A DNA stretch of 64,000 nt from JACDBZ01 sp038233215. GTDB lineage: Bacteria; Chloroflexota; Limnocylindria; QHBO01. Shown here one piece after another: positions 31,785 to 39,835 of the stretch; position 1 is the first letter of the stretch, and every line of letters begins with the position of its first letter. The notes below the pieces were generated by a model. That model was given only the letters and a program-made list of their open reading frames with translations. It was not told the DNA's origin and searched no databases. The stretch is from assembly GCA_038233215.1 (NCBI GenBank), contig JBBSML010000010.1, forward strand, positions 20,652 to 84,651. Reading direction: 5' to 3'. Made by a program: the position numbers and the translations under genes.

Positions 31785-32386
31785 GCCGCGTCGCCGAGCT
31801 CGAACCAGCGGGTGAGGTCCTCGGGCGTGTCGAGATCGAACGCGAGGCCCGCGCGATTGACCGCCACCAGCGGCACGCCCGCGAGCCGGACCTCTTCGAG
31901 ATGCGCGGCGAAGCTGCCGACGCCGAATCGGAAGCGGATGACGCCGGGAGGCCGCAGCGCAAGCCCGTTGGTGCCGGTCCCGGCGCGGTCGGGCGCGATG
32001 GCCACGGCCGGTGCGTCGCCATCCGGCAGGGCGGCAGCCAGCACGCTGACATCGCTGGCCCGGAGGTTCGGCAGGTCCCCGTGGAGGACGATCAATGTAC
32101 CGACATCCTCGACCAGCGCATCGAACCTGGCCTGTTCGAGGCCCTCGTTCAGGCCCATCCCGCGCTGCACGACGAGTCGGGCGCCCGACGGCTCGACGAT
32201 CTCGGCCAGGGCGCGCGAGGGGGAGATCACAACGACGTCATCACACATCTCGCGGGTCACCTTCAGGACGCGCTGGAGAAGCTGACTCACGAGCATGATC
32301 CGCTCCTCGGGCGAGAGGCTGGGGGCGAGGCGTGTCTTGGCCGCCTCGAGCCCGCGGTGCGGGACGATGATCCGCGTCGATGTCAC
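31781..32386 (-). CDS. cofC: Phospholactate/phosphoenolpyruvate guanylyltransferase (F420 synthesis)
   Basis: About 201 residues of nucleotidyltransferase fold. It makes the GDP-activated three-carbon donor used by CofD; whether it uses 2-phospholactate, PEP or 3-phosphoglycerate varies between lineages. IIVPHRGLEAAKTRLAP is the nucleotide-binding start, and LIVLHGDLPNL and GTGTNGLALRPPG are family motifs. I favour GTG 32386, which puts the first strand near the N-terminus; a TTG at 32428 would instead overlap the cofD stop as TTGA and add 14 residues. Confidence 0.9.
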   Translation of the reverse strand: MTSTRIIVPHRGLEAAKTRLAPSLSPEERIMLVSQLLQRVLKVTREMCDDVVVISPSRALAEIVEPSGARLVVQRGMGLNEGLEQARFDALVEDVGTLIVLHGDLPNLRASDVSVLAAALPDGDAPAVAIAPDRAGTGTNGLALRPPGVIRFRFGVGSFAAHLEEVRLAGVPLVAVNRAGLAFDLDTPEDLTRWFELGDAA

Positions 32387-32424
32387 TCGGTGAGCATATC
32401 GCGATCTCCGATTGAGGTCCCGAT

Positions 32425-33342
32425 TCAACGTCGACTCAGAAGTGCGGCGGCGAGCTCCACGCGGTCGGCGTCGCTGCGCATCACCGTCGGGAGGATTTCG
32501 GCCGACATGCCGAGCGCCTCGATCGCCGGCGCCATCGACGCATCGGCTTCGTCGAGAACGAACCGATCGGCCAGGCCGACATAGAGGCGGGCCACGCCGA
32601 GCGCTGTGGGCTCATGGCCCATGGACGCCATCATCCGGTCCGCCGGGCCCTTCAACGCTCGGCCACCGATGATCGGGCTGACCGCGAGCTTCGGCGCGTC
32701 CGCTGCCGCAATGGCATCCCGAACGCCGGGCAGCTCCAACGTCGGACCGATGCTGACAAAGGGATTGGATGGACCGATGACCAGGAGCTCCGCACTGCCA
32801 ATCGCCTCCAGCACCGCGTCCGTTGGGCGGGCGTCGCCGTCGAACTGCACGGCGCGGACCTCTGGTTCCTGCCGGCGTCTCACGAAATAGTCCTGGAAAT
32901 CAAGTGGGCCTTCATCGGTTTCAAGGCGGGTCCGATACCGGTCGTCGGTGGACGGCAGGATGCGGGCCCCGATGCCGAGCGCGGACGCCATCGCGGCGGT
33001 CGCATCGGTCAGGCGTTCACCCGCACGGAGTCGTCGAGTGCGCTCGACGTTCGTGGCGAGGTCCGCATCACCGAGCGTGAACCAGGTGGGTGCGCCGAGA
33101 CGCTCGAGCATGGCGTGCCCCGAGTGGGTGTCCCCGCGGATCCCCCAGCCGCGTTCTTCGTCCAGGAGGCCGGCCAGCATGTAGAGGACTGCATCGATGT
33201 CCGGGCTGACGTTGAGCCCGTGCATCTCGACATCGTCCCCGACGTTGACAACAGCGGTCAGCGCGACGCCGTCACCAAGCATCGCAAACCCATGCGCGAG
33301 CTTCGCCCCGCCGGTGCCACCGGCAAGCAGCGTGACGGCCAC
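32425..33342 (-). CDS. cofD: 2-phospho-L-lactate (or enolpyruvyl) transferase
   Basis: About 305 residues. It joins the GDP-activated donor to the deazaflavin Fo. The start VAVTLLAGGTGGAKLAHGF is the family phosphate-binding loop. VVNVGDDVEMHGLNVSPDID and SPIIGGRALKGPADRMMAS are the other conserved blocks. The start is GTG 33342, 17 bases after the upstream LLM stop; longer readings have no similarity to the family. With cofC and cofE it covers the side-chain steps, but no fbiC/cofGH gene for Fo is in the window. Confidence 0.95.
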   Translation of the reverse strand: MAVTLLAGGTGGAKLAHGFAMLGDGVALTAVVNVGDDVEMHGLNVSPDIDAVLYMLAGLLDEERGWGIRGDTHSGHAMLERLGAPTWFTLGDADLATNVERTRRLRAGERLTDATAAMASALGIGARILPSTDDRYRTRLETDEGPLDFQDYFVRRRQEPEVRAVQFDGDARPTDAVLEAIGSAELLVIGPSNPFVSIGPTLELPGVRDAIAAADAPKLAVSPIIGGRALKGPADRMMASMGHEPTALGVARLYVGLADRFVLDEADASMAPAIEALGMSAEILPTVMRSDADRVELAAALLSRR

Positions 33343-33359
33343 GGGCCCGTGCGCTCCGC

Positions 33360-34301
33360 CTACGCGCCGACGAGCGCGGGCTTGACCTCGGTCATCAGGC
33401 GTTCCATCGACTCGGCGTCGTACGGCGACGGGAACCCGACGATGAAGTGCCTGAACCCGATCCCGAGAAACGGGCGCAGCTTCTCCACAACCATGTCGGG
33501 CGTCCCGACAAGTTGGTCCTTCCACAGCTCCGCCTTGCCGTTGCGCGCAAACATCTCCTCGAACACGCGCTGCGCTTCGGCGGGGTCGTCGCGGATGATG
33601 CAGGTGCCGATGCCGACAGTGCGCTCGATCTCCGACTCGTCGCGCCCGACCTCTTCACAGTGCCGGCGCAGAATCTCGTCCTTACGCTTCACCGTGTCGA
33701 AGCCTCCACCCAGGTTGCACGCATCGGCGTAGCTGGCAACGATCCGAAGGGTCTTCTTCTCGCCTCCTCCTCCGATGAGGATCGGCAGGCGATCCTGGAC
33801 CGGTGGCGGGTCGTTCCGCACCTCGCGGGCCTGGTAGAAACGATCGCCCGAGGGCTCCTCGCCGTGGAGCATGCCGCGCATGATGCCTACCGCCTCTTCC
33901 AGCCAGCGGAGCCGCTCCCCCGGAGAGCCGCCGAACTCGATCCCCAACGCGGTGTGTTCGGTTTCGAACCAGGCGCCGCCGATGCCGAGCACCGCGCGCC
34001 CATTGCTGATGTGGTCGAGCGTGGTGGCCATCTTGGCGACGAGGGCGGGATTGCGGAACGTGTTGGCGCCCACCATGAGGCCGATGGTGGCCCGCTCGGT
34101 GCGCTCGGCCCATGCCGCCAGGGTCAGCCAGCCCTCGAAGATCGGCCCCTCGTGGGAACCCACGATCGGATGAAGATGATCCCACGTCCAGATCGAGTCG
34201 AAGCCGAGACGGTCGGCGCGAATGCCAGCCTCCCGCAGCGAAGCCCAATCGGAGTACTGGTTCCAGGAGTTGGCGCCGAATTTGATGGGTTCGTTTGTCA
34301 T
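33360..34301 (-). CDS. LLM-class F420-dependent oxidoreductase
   Basis: A 313-residue luciferase-like TIM-barrel enzyme. It starts MTNEPIKFGANSWNQYSDWA. Family features are the GFDSIWTWDHLHP first-barrel segment, VGANTFRNPALVAKMATTLD, SNGRAVLGIGGAWFE and PILIGGGGEKKTLRIVA, which bind the phosphate and deazaflavin. The substrate is unknown. Placement directly before cofD supports F420 rather than FMN as cofactor. TACCAT lies 6 bases before ATG 34301, so it may start a sub-operon with cofD, cofC and cofE. Confidence 0.9.
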   Translation of the reverse strand: MTNEPIKFGANSWNQYSDWASLREAGIRADRLGFDSIWTWDHLHPIVGSHEGPIFEGWLTLAAWAERTERATIGLMVGANTFRNPALVAKMATTLDHISNGRAVLGIGGAWFETEHTALGIEFGGSPGERLRWLEEAVGIMRGMLHGEEPSGDRFYQAREVRNDPPPVQDRLPILIGGGGEKKTLRIVASYADACNLGGGFDTVKRKDEILRRHCEEVGRDESEIERTVGIGTCIIRDDPAEAQRVFEEMFARNGKAELWKDQLVGTPDMVVEKLRPFLGIGFRHFIVGFPSPYDAESMERLMTEVKPALVGA

Positions 34302-34307
34302 GCGCCC

Positions 34308-34313
34308 ATGGTA
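34308..34313 (-). promoter_or_regulatory. Leaderless -10 hexamer TACCAT for the LLM-cofDCE unit
   Basis: TACCAT, 6 bases before ATG 34301 and 4 bases past the aldehyde dehydrogenase stop. Confidence 0.5.
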
Positions 34314-34317
34314 GGCG

Positions 34318-35700
34318 CTATGCCGTCGGAGCCTCCGCAGGACCAATGCGCACGGTCTGGATGTTGGTGAACTCCCAGATTCCATGCCGGCCGAGCTCGC
34401 GACCGTACCCGCTGCGCTTCACGCCGCCCATCGGCAAGCGCGGGTCCGATGCAACGAGACCGTTGACGAAGACCGATCCGGCTTGAATCCGCCGCGCGAT
34501 GCCCTTGGCGGCGGTGAGGTCGCGCGTCCATACCGCCGCGCCGAGACCATATTCGGTGTCGTTGGCGAGCTCGATGGCGTGGTCAACATCGCGGGCACGG
34601 ATGAGCGCCGCAACGGGCCCGAAGGTCTCCTCGTGGAAGGCGGGCATCGCGTCCGTCACGCCGTCGAGGATGGTGGGGGCGTAGAAGTAGCCGCGACCGT
34701 TGACCCGCTCGCCGCCGACGATCGCCTCCGCCCCCATGCTGCGCGACTCCGCCACCTGGCGTTCCAGCGCATCGCGCAGGTCGGCGCGGGCCAGCGGTCC
34801 CACGTTCGTGTCGCGCGATGTCGGGTCGCCGACATGCAGCGCGAGAACCGCCGCGCTGAACAGTGCGCCGAACTCGCCAGCGACCGATTCCTCCACGATG
34901 AAACGCTTGGCGGCGATGCAGCTCTGGCCGTTGTTCTGGTTCCGTGCGCGGGCGGCGGTGCGCGCTGCATAGGCGAGGTCGGCATCAGCGAGGACGATGA
35001 ATGGATCGGACCCGCCGAGCTCCAGGACCTGCTTCTTGAGACGGGCAGCCGCCAGAGACGCGATTCGCGCCCCGACCTCGGATGAGCCGGTGAGCGTCAC
35101 CGCCGCGATGCGCTCGTCATCGATGAGGCGCTCGGTGGCAGCCCCTTCGATCAACACGGTGCGCAGCAGGCCGTCCAGGAAGCCGGCGTCACGAAGCACT
35201 TCCTCGCAGGCAAGTGCCGACTGCGGCACGTTCGAGGCGTGCTTGAGCACGATCCCATTGCCGGCCATCAGCGTCGGCGCCCCCGCGCGGAAGACCTGCC
35301 AGAACGGGAAGTTCCACGGCATGATGGCCAGGACGATGCCAAGTGGCTCATAGGCGACGTAGCTCTCGAGTGACTCGGTGGCGACCGGCGCGTTGGCCAG
35401 GTACTCGGCGGCGTGATCGGCGTAGTGGTCACAGACGAGGGCGCATTTAACGACCTCCGCCTCGGCCTCGACGATGGGCTTGCCCATCTCGGACGTGATG
35501 AGGGCGCCGTAACGGCCCGCGCGCTCCCGGAGCAACTGCGCCGCCTGGTGCATCGGCGCCGCGCGCTCTTCGATGCTCATGGTCCGCCACGCGCCCTGCG
35601 CGGCAGCCACCCGCTCGATCGCCTCATCGGCCTGGTTGTCGGACCACGGCTCGAACTCCGCGAGCTTCTCCTCGGTGGCCGGATTGATCGAGACGATCAC
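34318..35700 (-). CDS. Aldehyde dehydrogenase, succinate-semialdehyde type
   Basis: A 460-residue NAD(P)-dependent enzyme. Motifs: MPWNFPFWQVFRAGAP (N-terminal fold), LTGSSEVGARI (cofactor), LELGGSDPFIVL (catalytic Glu) and NNGQSCIAAKRFIVEE (catalytic Cys). It resembles GabD/YneI-type succinate-semialdehyde dehydrogenases. I chose GTG 35700 because VSINPATEEKLAEF is the usual beginning; the 28 codons upstream look non-coding. It sits between two F420-type oxidoreductases and may handle an aldehyde from their pathway, but that is inference. Confidence 0.88.
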   Translation of the reverse strand: MIVSINPATEEKLAEFEPWSDNQADEAIERVAAAQGAWRTMSIEERAAPMHQAAQLLRERAGRYGALITSEMGKPIVEAEAEVVKCALVCDHYADHAAEYLANAPVATESLESYVAYEPLGIVLAIMPWNFPFWQVFRAGAPTLMAGNGIVLKHASNVPQSALACEEVLRDAGFLDGLLRTVLIEGAATERLIDDERIAAVTLTGSSEVGARIASLAAARLKKQVLELGGSDPFIVLADADLAYAARTAARARNQNNGQSCIAAKRFIVEESVAGEFGALFSAAVLALHVGDPTSRDTNVGPLARADLRDALERQVAESRSMGAEAIVGGERVNGRGYFYAPTILDGVTDAMPAFHEETFGPVAALIRARDVDHAIELANDTEYGLGAAVWTRDLTAAKGIARRIQAGSVFVNGLVASDPRLPMGGVKRSGYGRELGRHGIWEFTNIQTVRIGPAEAPTA

Positions 35701-35707
35701 CGCAGGG

Positions 35708-35769
35708 CCGAAATATCGGTACTTCCCAGCGTGGCGTGCGACTCCGGCCGGTTCTGGCGGAAATATCGG
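35708..35769. repeat. Pair of GAAATATCGG repeats before the aldehyde dehydrogenase gene
   Basis: GAAATATCGG occurs at 35710-35719 and 35760-35769. The first lies in CCGA-AATA-TCGG, a short palindrome. The offset is 50 bases, about five helical turns. It could be a regulator site; there is no other AT-rich sequence nearby. Confidence 0.5.
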
Positions 35770-35787
35770 CGACGCGTCCCGCAATCG

Positions 35788-36207
35788 TCAGTCATGGCGT
35801 ATGACCTTCTCGACGCGCATCCGGATGGTCGTTCGCTCCTGACCGGCGAACTCGTCACCGCTGCTGCCATATCGACGCGCCAGCGCCATGATGTCGCCCA
35901 GGGATCGCTCGCGGTCGTCATCCAACTCCGCGCGACCCTGGAGGGCGACCCAGGTCAGCTCGTCCTCGAAGCAGAGGCTGACGCGGGGGTCGTTTCGCAG
36001 GAAGCGCTCCTTTGCGCGACCGACCTTTGTGTTCATCAGGATCGTGTCCGGATGTTCCGCATCGAGATCGAACCACATCACCGACTGGTTCGGTGAACCA
36101 TCGCCCGTGAGCACGGCGAGGACGGGGAAACGCAGGCTGGCCGACGTCAGCCACTGGCGCAGGTCTTCGGTCAGCACTCCCCCGACGGTCAGGGCGGGAT
36201 CGGTCAA
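35788..36207 (-). CDS. PPOX-class F420-dependent oxidoreductase
   Basis: A 139-residue split-barrel protein of the FDOR/pyridoxamine-oxidase fold, with FPVLAVLTGDGSPNQSVMWF, ILMNTKVGRAKERFLRND (cofactor phosphate contacts) and VSLCFEDELTWVALQGRAEL. These reduce substrates with F420H2, or bind heme, FMN or biliverdin. A TTG start with AAGGAG 6 bases before it is best; no ATG fits. As first gene upstream of the F420 operon it supports F420 use. Confidence 0.87.
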   Translation of the reverse strand: MTDPALTVGGVLTEDLRQWLTSASLRFPVLAVLTGDGSPNQSVMWFDLDAEHPDTILMNTKVGRAKERFLRNDPRVSLCFEDELTWVALQGRAELDDDRERSLGDIMALARRYGSSGDEFAGQERTTIRMRVEKVIRHD

Positions 36208-36262
36208 GGGTGGCTCCTTCGGGCATGGGATCGGTGCGGCAATGCTGGGCTGATTCGCAGTC

Positions 36263-36268
36263 TACACT
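36263..36268 (+). promoter_or_regulatory. Leaderless -10 hexamer TACACT for the CinA-like gene
   Basis: TACACT, 8 bases before ATG 36277. Confidence 0.45.
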
Positions 36269-36276
36269 CGGGCCGC

Positions 36277-37392
36277 ATGACCACCGCTGAACTGCTCTCC
36301 GTCGGCGCCGAGCTGCTGCTGGGCGAGACGGTGGACACCAACGCCGCGTTCCTCGGTCGAGAGCTCGCGGCGCTCGGCCTGCCGCTTCATTCCGTCCGCA
36401 TGGTTCCCGACGATCGGGCCATCCTCGCCGACGCGTTCACCGAGGCGCGTGGACGGTCGTCGGTCGTGGTGGCGACCGGGGGTCTCGGGCCGACGCACGA
36501 CGATCTGACCCGCGACGGACTCGCCGATGCGCTTCGCGAGGAGCTCACCGAGGACCCCGCGCTGATCGCGGCGCTGGAGGAACGCTTTCGCGCCTTCGGA
36601 CCGATGCCTGCAGCCAACCGGCGCCAGGCGACGCTGGTGCCCTCGGCGACCTCGCTCCCCAATCCGATCGGCTCCGCGCCGGGATGGTGGGTGGAACGCG
36701 ACGAGATGATCGTGGTACTCATGCCCGGCGTGCCGTCGGAGATGCGGCGAATGTGGAGCGAGCAGGTCCGACCTCTGCTGGCCGCCCGCTTCGCGCTTCC
36801 GCCGCTCGCGATCCGATCCGTCAAGGCGTTCGGCATCGGCGAGTCGGCCATGGCGGAACGCCTGGCGTCTCTGCTTACCGATCCGCCCGCGGATGTCGAG
36901 GCAGGCATCTACGCCCGCGATGACGGCGTCCACGCTCGGTTCTCGACACGCGGCGATGCAACAGTCCTCGACAACTGCGTCGAACGCGCGCTGGCTGCCC
37001 TGGGCGATGACGCCTACGGGACCGATGAGGACGATCTCGCGTCGGCGGCTCTTGCCCGCCTGGGCACGCTGGGGGTGAAAACCTTGGCGAGCTGGGAATC
37101 CGATACGGAAGGCGCGCTGTTGTCCATCCTCAGCATGGCGGCCGAGCGAGAAGGTGCGGCGCGGTACCTTGGCGGCGTGCTCGACATGGGGACGCCCTCG
37201 GGTCCACCGGTCGGCGACGCGGTGCTCCAGGTCTCGCTCCTGGCGCAAGACGCCAATGGCCGCAGCCGGGTGCGAGTCGCGCTGAGCGGCCGCGTGCCAA
37301 TGCCTCCCATCGAGCTCCGCATCCACGGCTCGGGGCCCCAGCGGATGCGGCGTGCGGCCTTCGCTGCACTGAATGCCACTCGTCAGCTCTGA
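36277..37392 (+). CDS. CinA-like protein with degenerate C-terminal domain
   Basis: A 371-residue protein. Residues 1-170 are the MoCF/CinA N-terminal domain (SVGAELLLGETVDTNAAFLG, VVATGGLGPTHDDLTRDGLA, VLMPGVPSEMRRMW), a nucleotide-sugar-like hydrolase. Residues 180-260 are a short linker domain (GIGESAMAERLASLL). The last ~110 residues occupy the place of the NMN deamidase domain but lack its A-E-S-C-T-G-G and P-G-S-S motifs, showing LASWESDTEGALLS instead. Deamidase activity is therefore doubtful, whereas ADP-ribose-type hydrolysis by the first domain remains possible. Confidence 0.85.
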   Translation: MTTAELLSVGAELLLGETVDTNAAFLGRELAALGLPLHSVRMVPDDRAILADAFTEARGRSSVVVATGGLGPTHDDLTRDGLADALREELTEDPALIAALEERFRAFGPMPAANRRQATLVPSATSLPNPIGSAPGWWVERDEMIVVLMPGVPSEMRRMWSEQVRPLLAARFALPPLAIRSVKAFGIGESAMAERLASLLTDPPADVEAGIYARDDGVHARFSTRGDATVLDNCVERALAALGDDAYGTDEDDLASAALARLGTLGVKTLASWESDTEGALLSILSMAAEREGAARYLGGVLDMGTPSGPPVGDAVLQVSLLAQDANGRSRVRVALSGRVPMPPIELRIHGSGPQRMRRAAFAALNATRQL

Positions 37393-37430
37393 CCCCATTT
37401 TGAGACGGAGCGACATGGCCGCATACTTGC

Positions 37431-38219
37431 ATGATGCCCACCATGCCAGTGAGGGGGAAGCGGATCGTGATCGGCGTCGCCACAGCGGCCGCCGTGACGC
37501 TCGCCGTCGTCACCCTCAACGCCGGAGCCGCCGAATCACGGCCGATCCTTCTGGTGATTCCCCCCACTCCGGCTGCAGCAGCCATCGAGATGCCATCGCA
37601 GATTGGCATCAGCACAGCTCCTCAGGGATTGCCGACGGAACTCCTGGCAACGCCATTGCAATCCCGGGCGCGGTCCGTGAAGACGGTGGGCCGTTTCGTC
37701 GATCGTCCACAGGCTGCCGTCCCACCTCAAGCTGCCGTCCCACCCCTCAACTCCTCGGGGTGGAGCGGGCAGCGAATTCAGGTGCCAGCGCTGGGGATCG
37801 ACCTTCCGCTCTCCATGGCCGGTGACGCGGCCGTCGAGGACTTTCCTCCGCTCTCGGGCGCCTACATCCTGCGTTCGAGCTCACAGCCCGGGCGCGGCAC
37901 GAACTCATACATCTTCGCCCACGCCATGCCGGAGCTCTTCAAGCCGCTCTGGGGCGCACAGATCGGACAGAAGGTCATCGTGACCATGTCGGATCGGCAG
38001 CAGATTCATTACCGAATCACGCGCATCGTGCCGAACGTTCCGTGTCCCGATCCGGCGGTTCCCAAGCCGGCCGGGCTGCCGCCTGTTCTCGCGAACGCAA
38101 CGGAATGTGACCTGAGCTGGACGTTGCCGACGCCCACCGAACGGCTGACGCTCCAGACCAGCCAGGGATTCAACCGCAACTACGGCGAGTTCATCGTGAT
38201 CGCGGAGCCCGCCCCCTGA
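37431..38219 (+). CDS. Sortase-fold protein, class E/F-like, with Ser at the Cys position
   Basis: A 262-residue exported protein: signal anchor at residues 10-33, a Pro/Ala/Gln linker with an 18-base tandem repeat, and a sortase domain from about residue 112. QVPALGIDLPLSMAGD and SYIFAHAMPELFKPL carry the catalytic His (His164). The Arg is probably Arg249. The usual T-L-x-T-C motif reads T-L-Q-T-S, so the nucleophile Cys is Ser244. The domain holds two other cysteines (in PNVPCPD and TECDLS) that could form a disulfide. It may be inactive or use another chemistry. The ATG choice is uncertain, as ATG 37434 is adjacent. Confidence 0.78.
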   Translation: MMPTMPVRGKRIVIGVATAAAVTLAVVTLNAGAAESRPILLVIPPTPAAAAIEMPSQIGISTAPQGLPTELLATPLQSRARSVKTVGRFVDRPQAAVPPQAAVPPLNSSGWSGQRIQVPALGIDLPLSMAGDAAVEDFPPLSGAYILRSSSQPGRGTNSYIFAHAMPELFKPLWGAQIGQKVIVTMSDRQQIHYRITRIVPNVPCPDPAVPKPAGLPPVLANATECDLSWTLPTPTERLTLQTSQGFNRNYGEFIVIAEPAP

Positions 38220-38222
38220 GTC

Positions 38223-39101
38223 TCAGGCCCAGCGGCCGATGAGCCGAACGGCCGCCGGGCGGATCTCGAACGTCCACGCCGCGCGCGCCGCAACCAGGTC
38301 ACCATCCCGTTGCACCGGGATCGGCGTACCGTCCAGCGCTCGAACCTCGACGCATCGCGCATCGATGCGCTCTGCATCCGGCGTTAGGTTCAGTATCCAG
38401 CGAGCGGTCTCGATCGCCATGCGCGGCGCCGGTCCGGGATAGACGCGGAGCGCCATCGTCCCCACGTTGGGACGGGCGCCGGGATTGACCCTCAGGCCGC
38501 GACCGTAGAAGGGCGTGGTGCCGACCACCATGAATTCCATCGGCCCACGGTGGGCCACCCGACCGTCGGCGCGTACTTCGACCTGCGGTCTTCGCCACAG
38601 GTCCGGGATCGATCGGACAACGGCCCACGCCCAGCCCGGGAGGCGACGTGCCCCCGCACGCGCGTAGCGGCCCGCCACTCGGGCGTCCCACCCGGCACCC
38701 GCGAAGAGTGCCAGGCGGCCGTCAACCGCCACGAGATCGAGCGGGCGCGCATCCGCGCGCACCAGGACCGCAACGAGATCCTCGGGCGTGCGCGGCAGGC
38801 GCAGCAGGTGGCGCGTCGCGTTGCCGAAACCGGCCGGGAGATACCCGAGCGTGAGTCCCGGGCGGTCGGCCGCAACGTTATAGGCCACGCCAAGCGAGCC
38901 GTCACCACCGGCAATGACCGCGGTCCCGTACCCGGCGATTCGTTCGGTGAGCCATGCGGTGAGCTCGCCGGCGTTTCGCGTGGCCGTTACGTGCAGATCC
39001 GCATCGAGCGCGCGGCGAGCCAGTTGAACTGCGAGCCGGACGTCATTGGTTCGGGCGCTGCCGGCCCCCTCGTTGAGGAAGATGGCAGCGCCCGAAGCCA
39101 T
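38223..39101 (-). CDS. Diacylglycerol/sphingosine kinase family lipid kinase
   Basis: A 292-residue protein of the DAGK catalytic family. FLNEGAGSA is the N-terminal phosphate loop variant (N-x-G-A-G), VIAGGDGSLGVAYN is the G-G-D-G nucleotide site, and GYLPAGFGNATRH is the third motif. The second, beta-rich domain is complete (GAGWDARVA to MALRVYPG). It would phosphorylate a membrane lipid using ATP; the substrate is unknown. The ATG overlaps the TAA of the upstream lipoprotein gene by one base (TAATG), so the two are coupled. Confidence 0.87.
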   Translation of the reverse strand: MASGAAIFLNEGAGSARTNDVRLAVQLARRALDADLHVTATRNAGELTAWLTERIAGYGTAVIAGGDGSLGVAYNVAADRPGLTLGYLPAGFGNATRHLLRLPRTPEDLVAVLVRADARPLDLVAVDGRLALFAGAGWDARVAGRYARAGARRLPGWAWAVVRSIPDLWRRPQVEVRADGRVAHRGPMEFMVVGTTPFYGRGLRVNPGARPNVGTMALRVYPGPAPRMAIETARWILNLTPDAERIDARCVEVRALDGTPIPVQRDGDLVAARAAWTFEIRPAAVRLIGRWA

Positions 39102-39766
39102 TACGGGAGCGCCGCGAGAATCTCGGCGGCCTGTTCCTCCGTGCCGGTCAGAAAGTAGACCGTGTCGTCCTTCACATAGATGAAGGCCGACCCCGTCGTC
39201 TCACCCGATGGATCCGCGGCCGTCCACACATCCTTGCCACCGACCGAGGACTCCTCCAGGCCGGAGACGTCGCCCGCGTCCTCGCTGGCCGCCAGGAACT
39301 CCTCCTCCAACGTGTCCTCTCCCACACCAAGCACGCGGAAGGCCGCCACGCTGAACGCTTCCCCACCCGTTGCCGAGCCCCCGAACGCGACCGAGACATC
39401 CTCGATGTCGGCATCCGTGGCGTCGAGGAACTCCTGAAATGACTCGTCAACGGTGCCGGCCATCATCGGATCATCGCCGCGGAAGCTGAGAACCTGGAGC
39501 GGCTCACCACCCACGGTATCTGGGAAGCGGCCCGCGAGATCCGGATCTCCATTCGTGTCCAACGACGGAACGGCCGCCGCCGATCCAGACGCCCCGGGTG
39601 CCTGGCTTGACTCGGAGGTTTCAGTGGGTTTGATCGTTTCGGATGCTGTCGGCTCCGCGGTCGCAGGCGGCGGGCTTGCCGAGGCTGACTGGCTCGCTTC
39701 ACCGCTCGAGCACGCCGCGACGACGAGCGCCAACAGCGGGACGAGCAGGATCGAAATACGCTTCAA
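39101..39766 (-). CDS. Lipoprotein, function unknown
   Basis: A 221-residue lipoprotein. The lipobox is LVVAAC with Cys19. A Ser/Thr/Pro linker runs to about residue 75, followed by a compact acidic alpha/beta domain ending TVYFLTGTEEQAAEILAALP. I do not recognise the domain; the layout resembles small periplasmic stress lipoproteins of Chloroflexota and Actinomycetota. The start is TTG with AGGAG 7 bases before it; no ATG or GTG fits the signal peptide. Confidence 0.72.
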   Translation of the reverse strand: MKRISILLVPLLALVVAACSSGEASQSASASPPPATAEPTASETIKPTETSESSQAPGASGSAAAVPSLDTNGDPDLAGRFPDTVGGEPLQVLSFRGDDPMMAGTVDESFQEFLDATDADIEDVSVAFGGSATGGEAFSVAAFRVLGVGEDTLEEEFLAASEDAGDVSGLEESSVGGKDVWTAADPSGETTGSAFIYVKDDTVYFLTGTEEQAAEILAALP

Positions 39767-39835
39767 GAGTGCTCTCCTATGGGAATGCAGCCCGAGCAGA
39801 ATAGCCGCCCCGCCGCAAATCGCCCACCAATGCGG

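Noticed and set aside
35701..35784. 28-residue extension of the aldehyde dehydrogenase
   Set aside because: Starts at a TTG, lacks similarity to the family, and covers the paired GAAATATCGG sites.
37712..37747. Possible small CRISPR-like tandem repeat
   Set aside because: Only two imperfect 18-base copies without spacers; it encodes a Pro/Ala-rich linker of the sortase-like protein.
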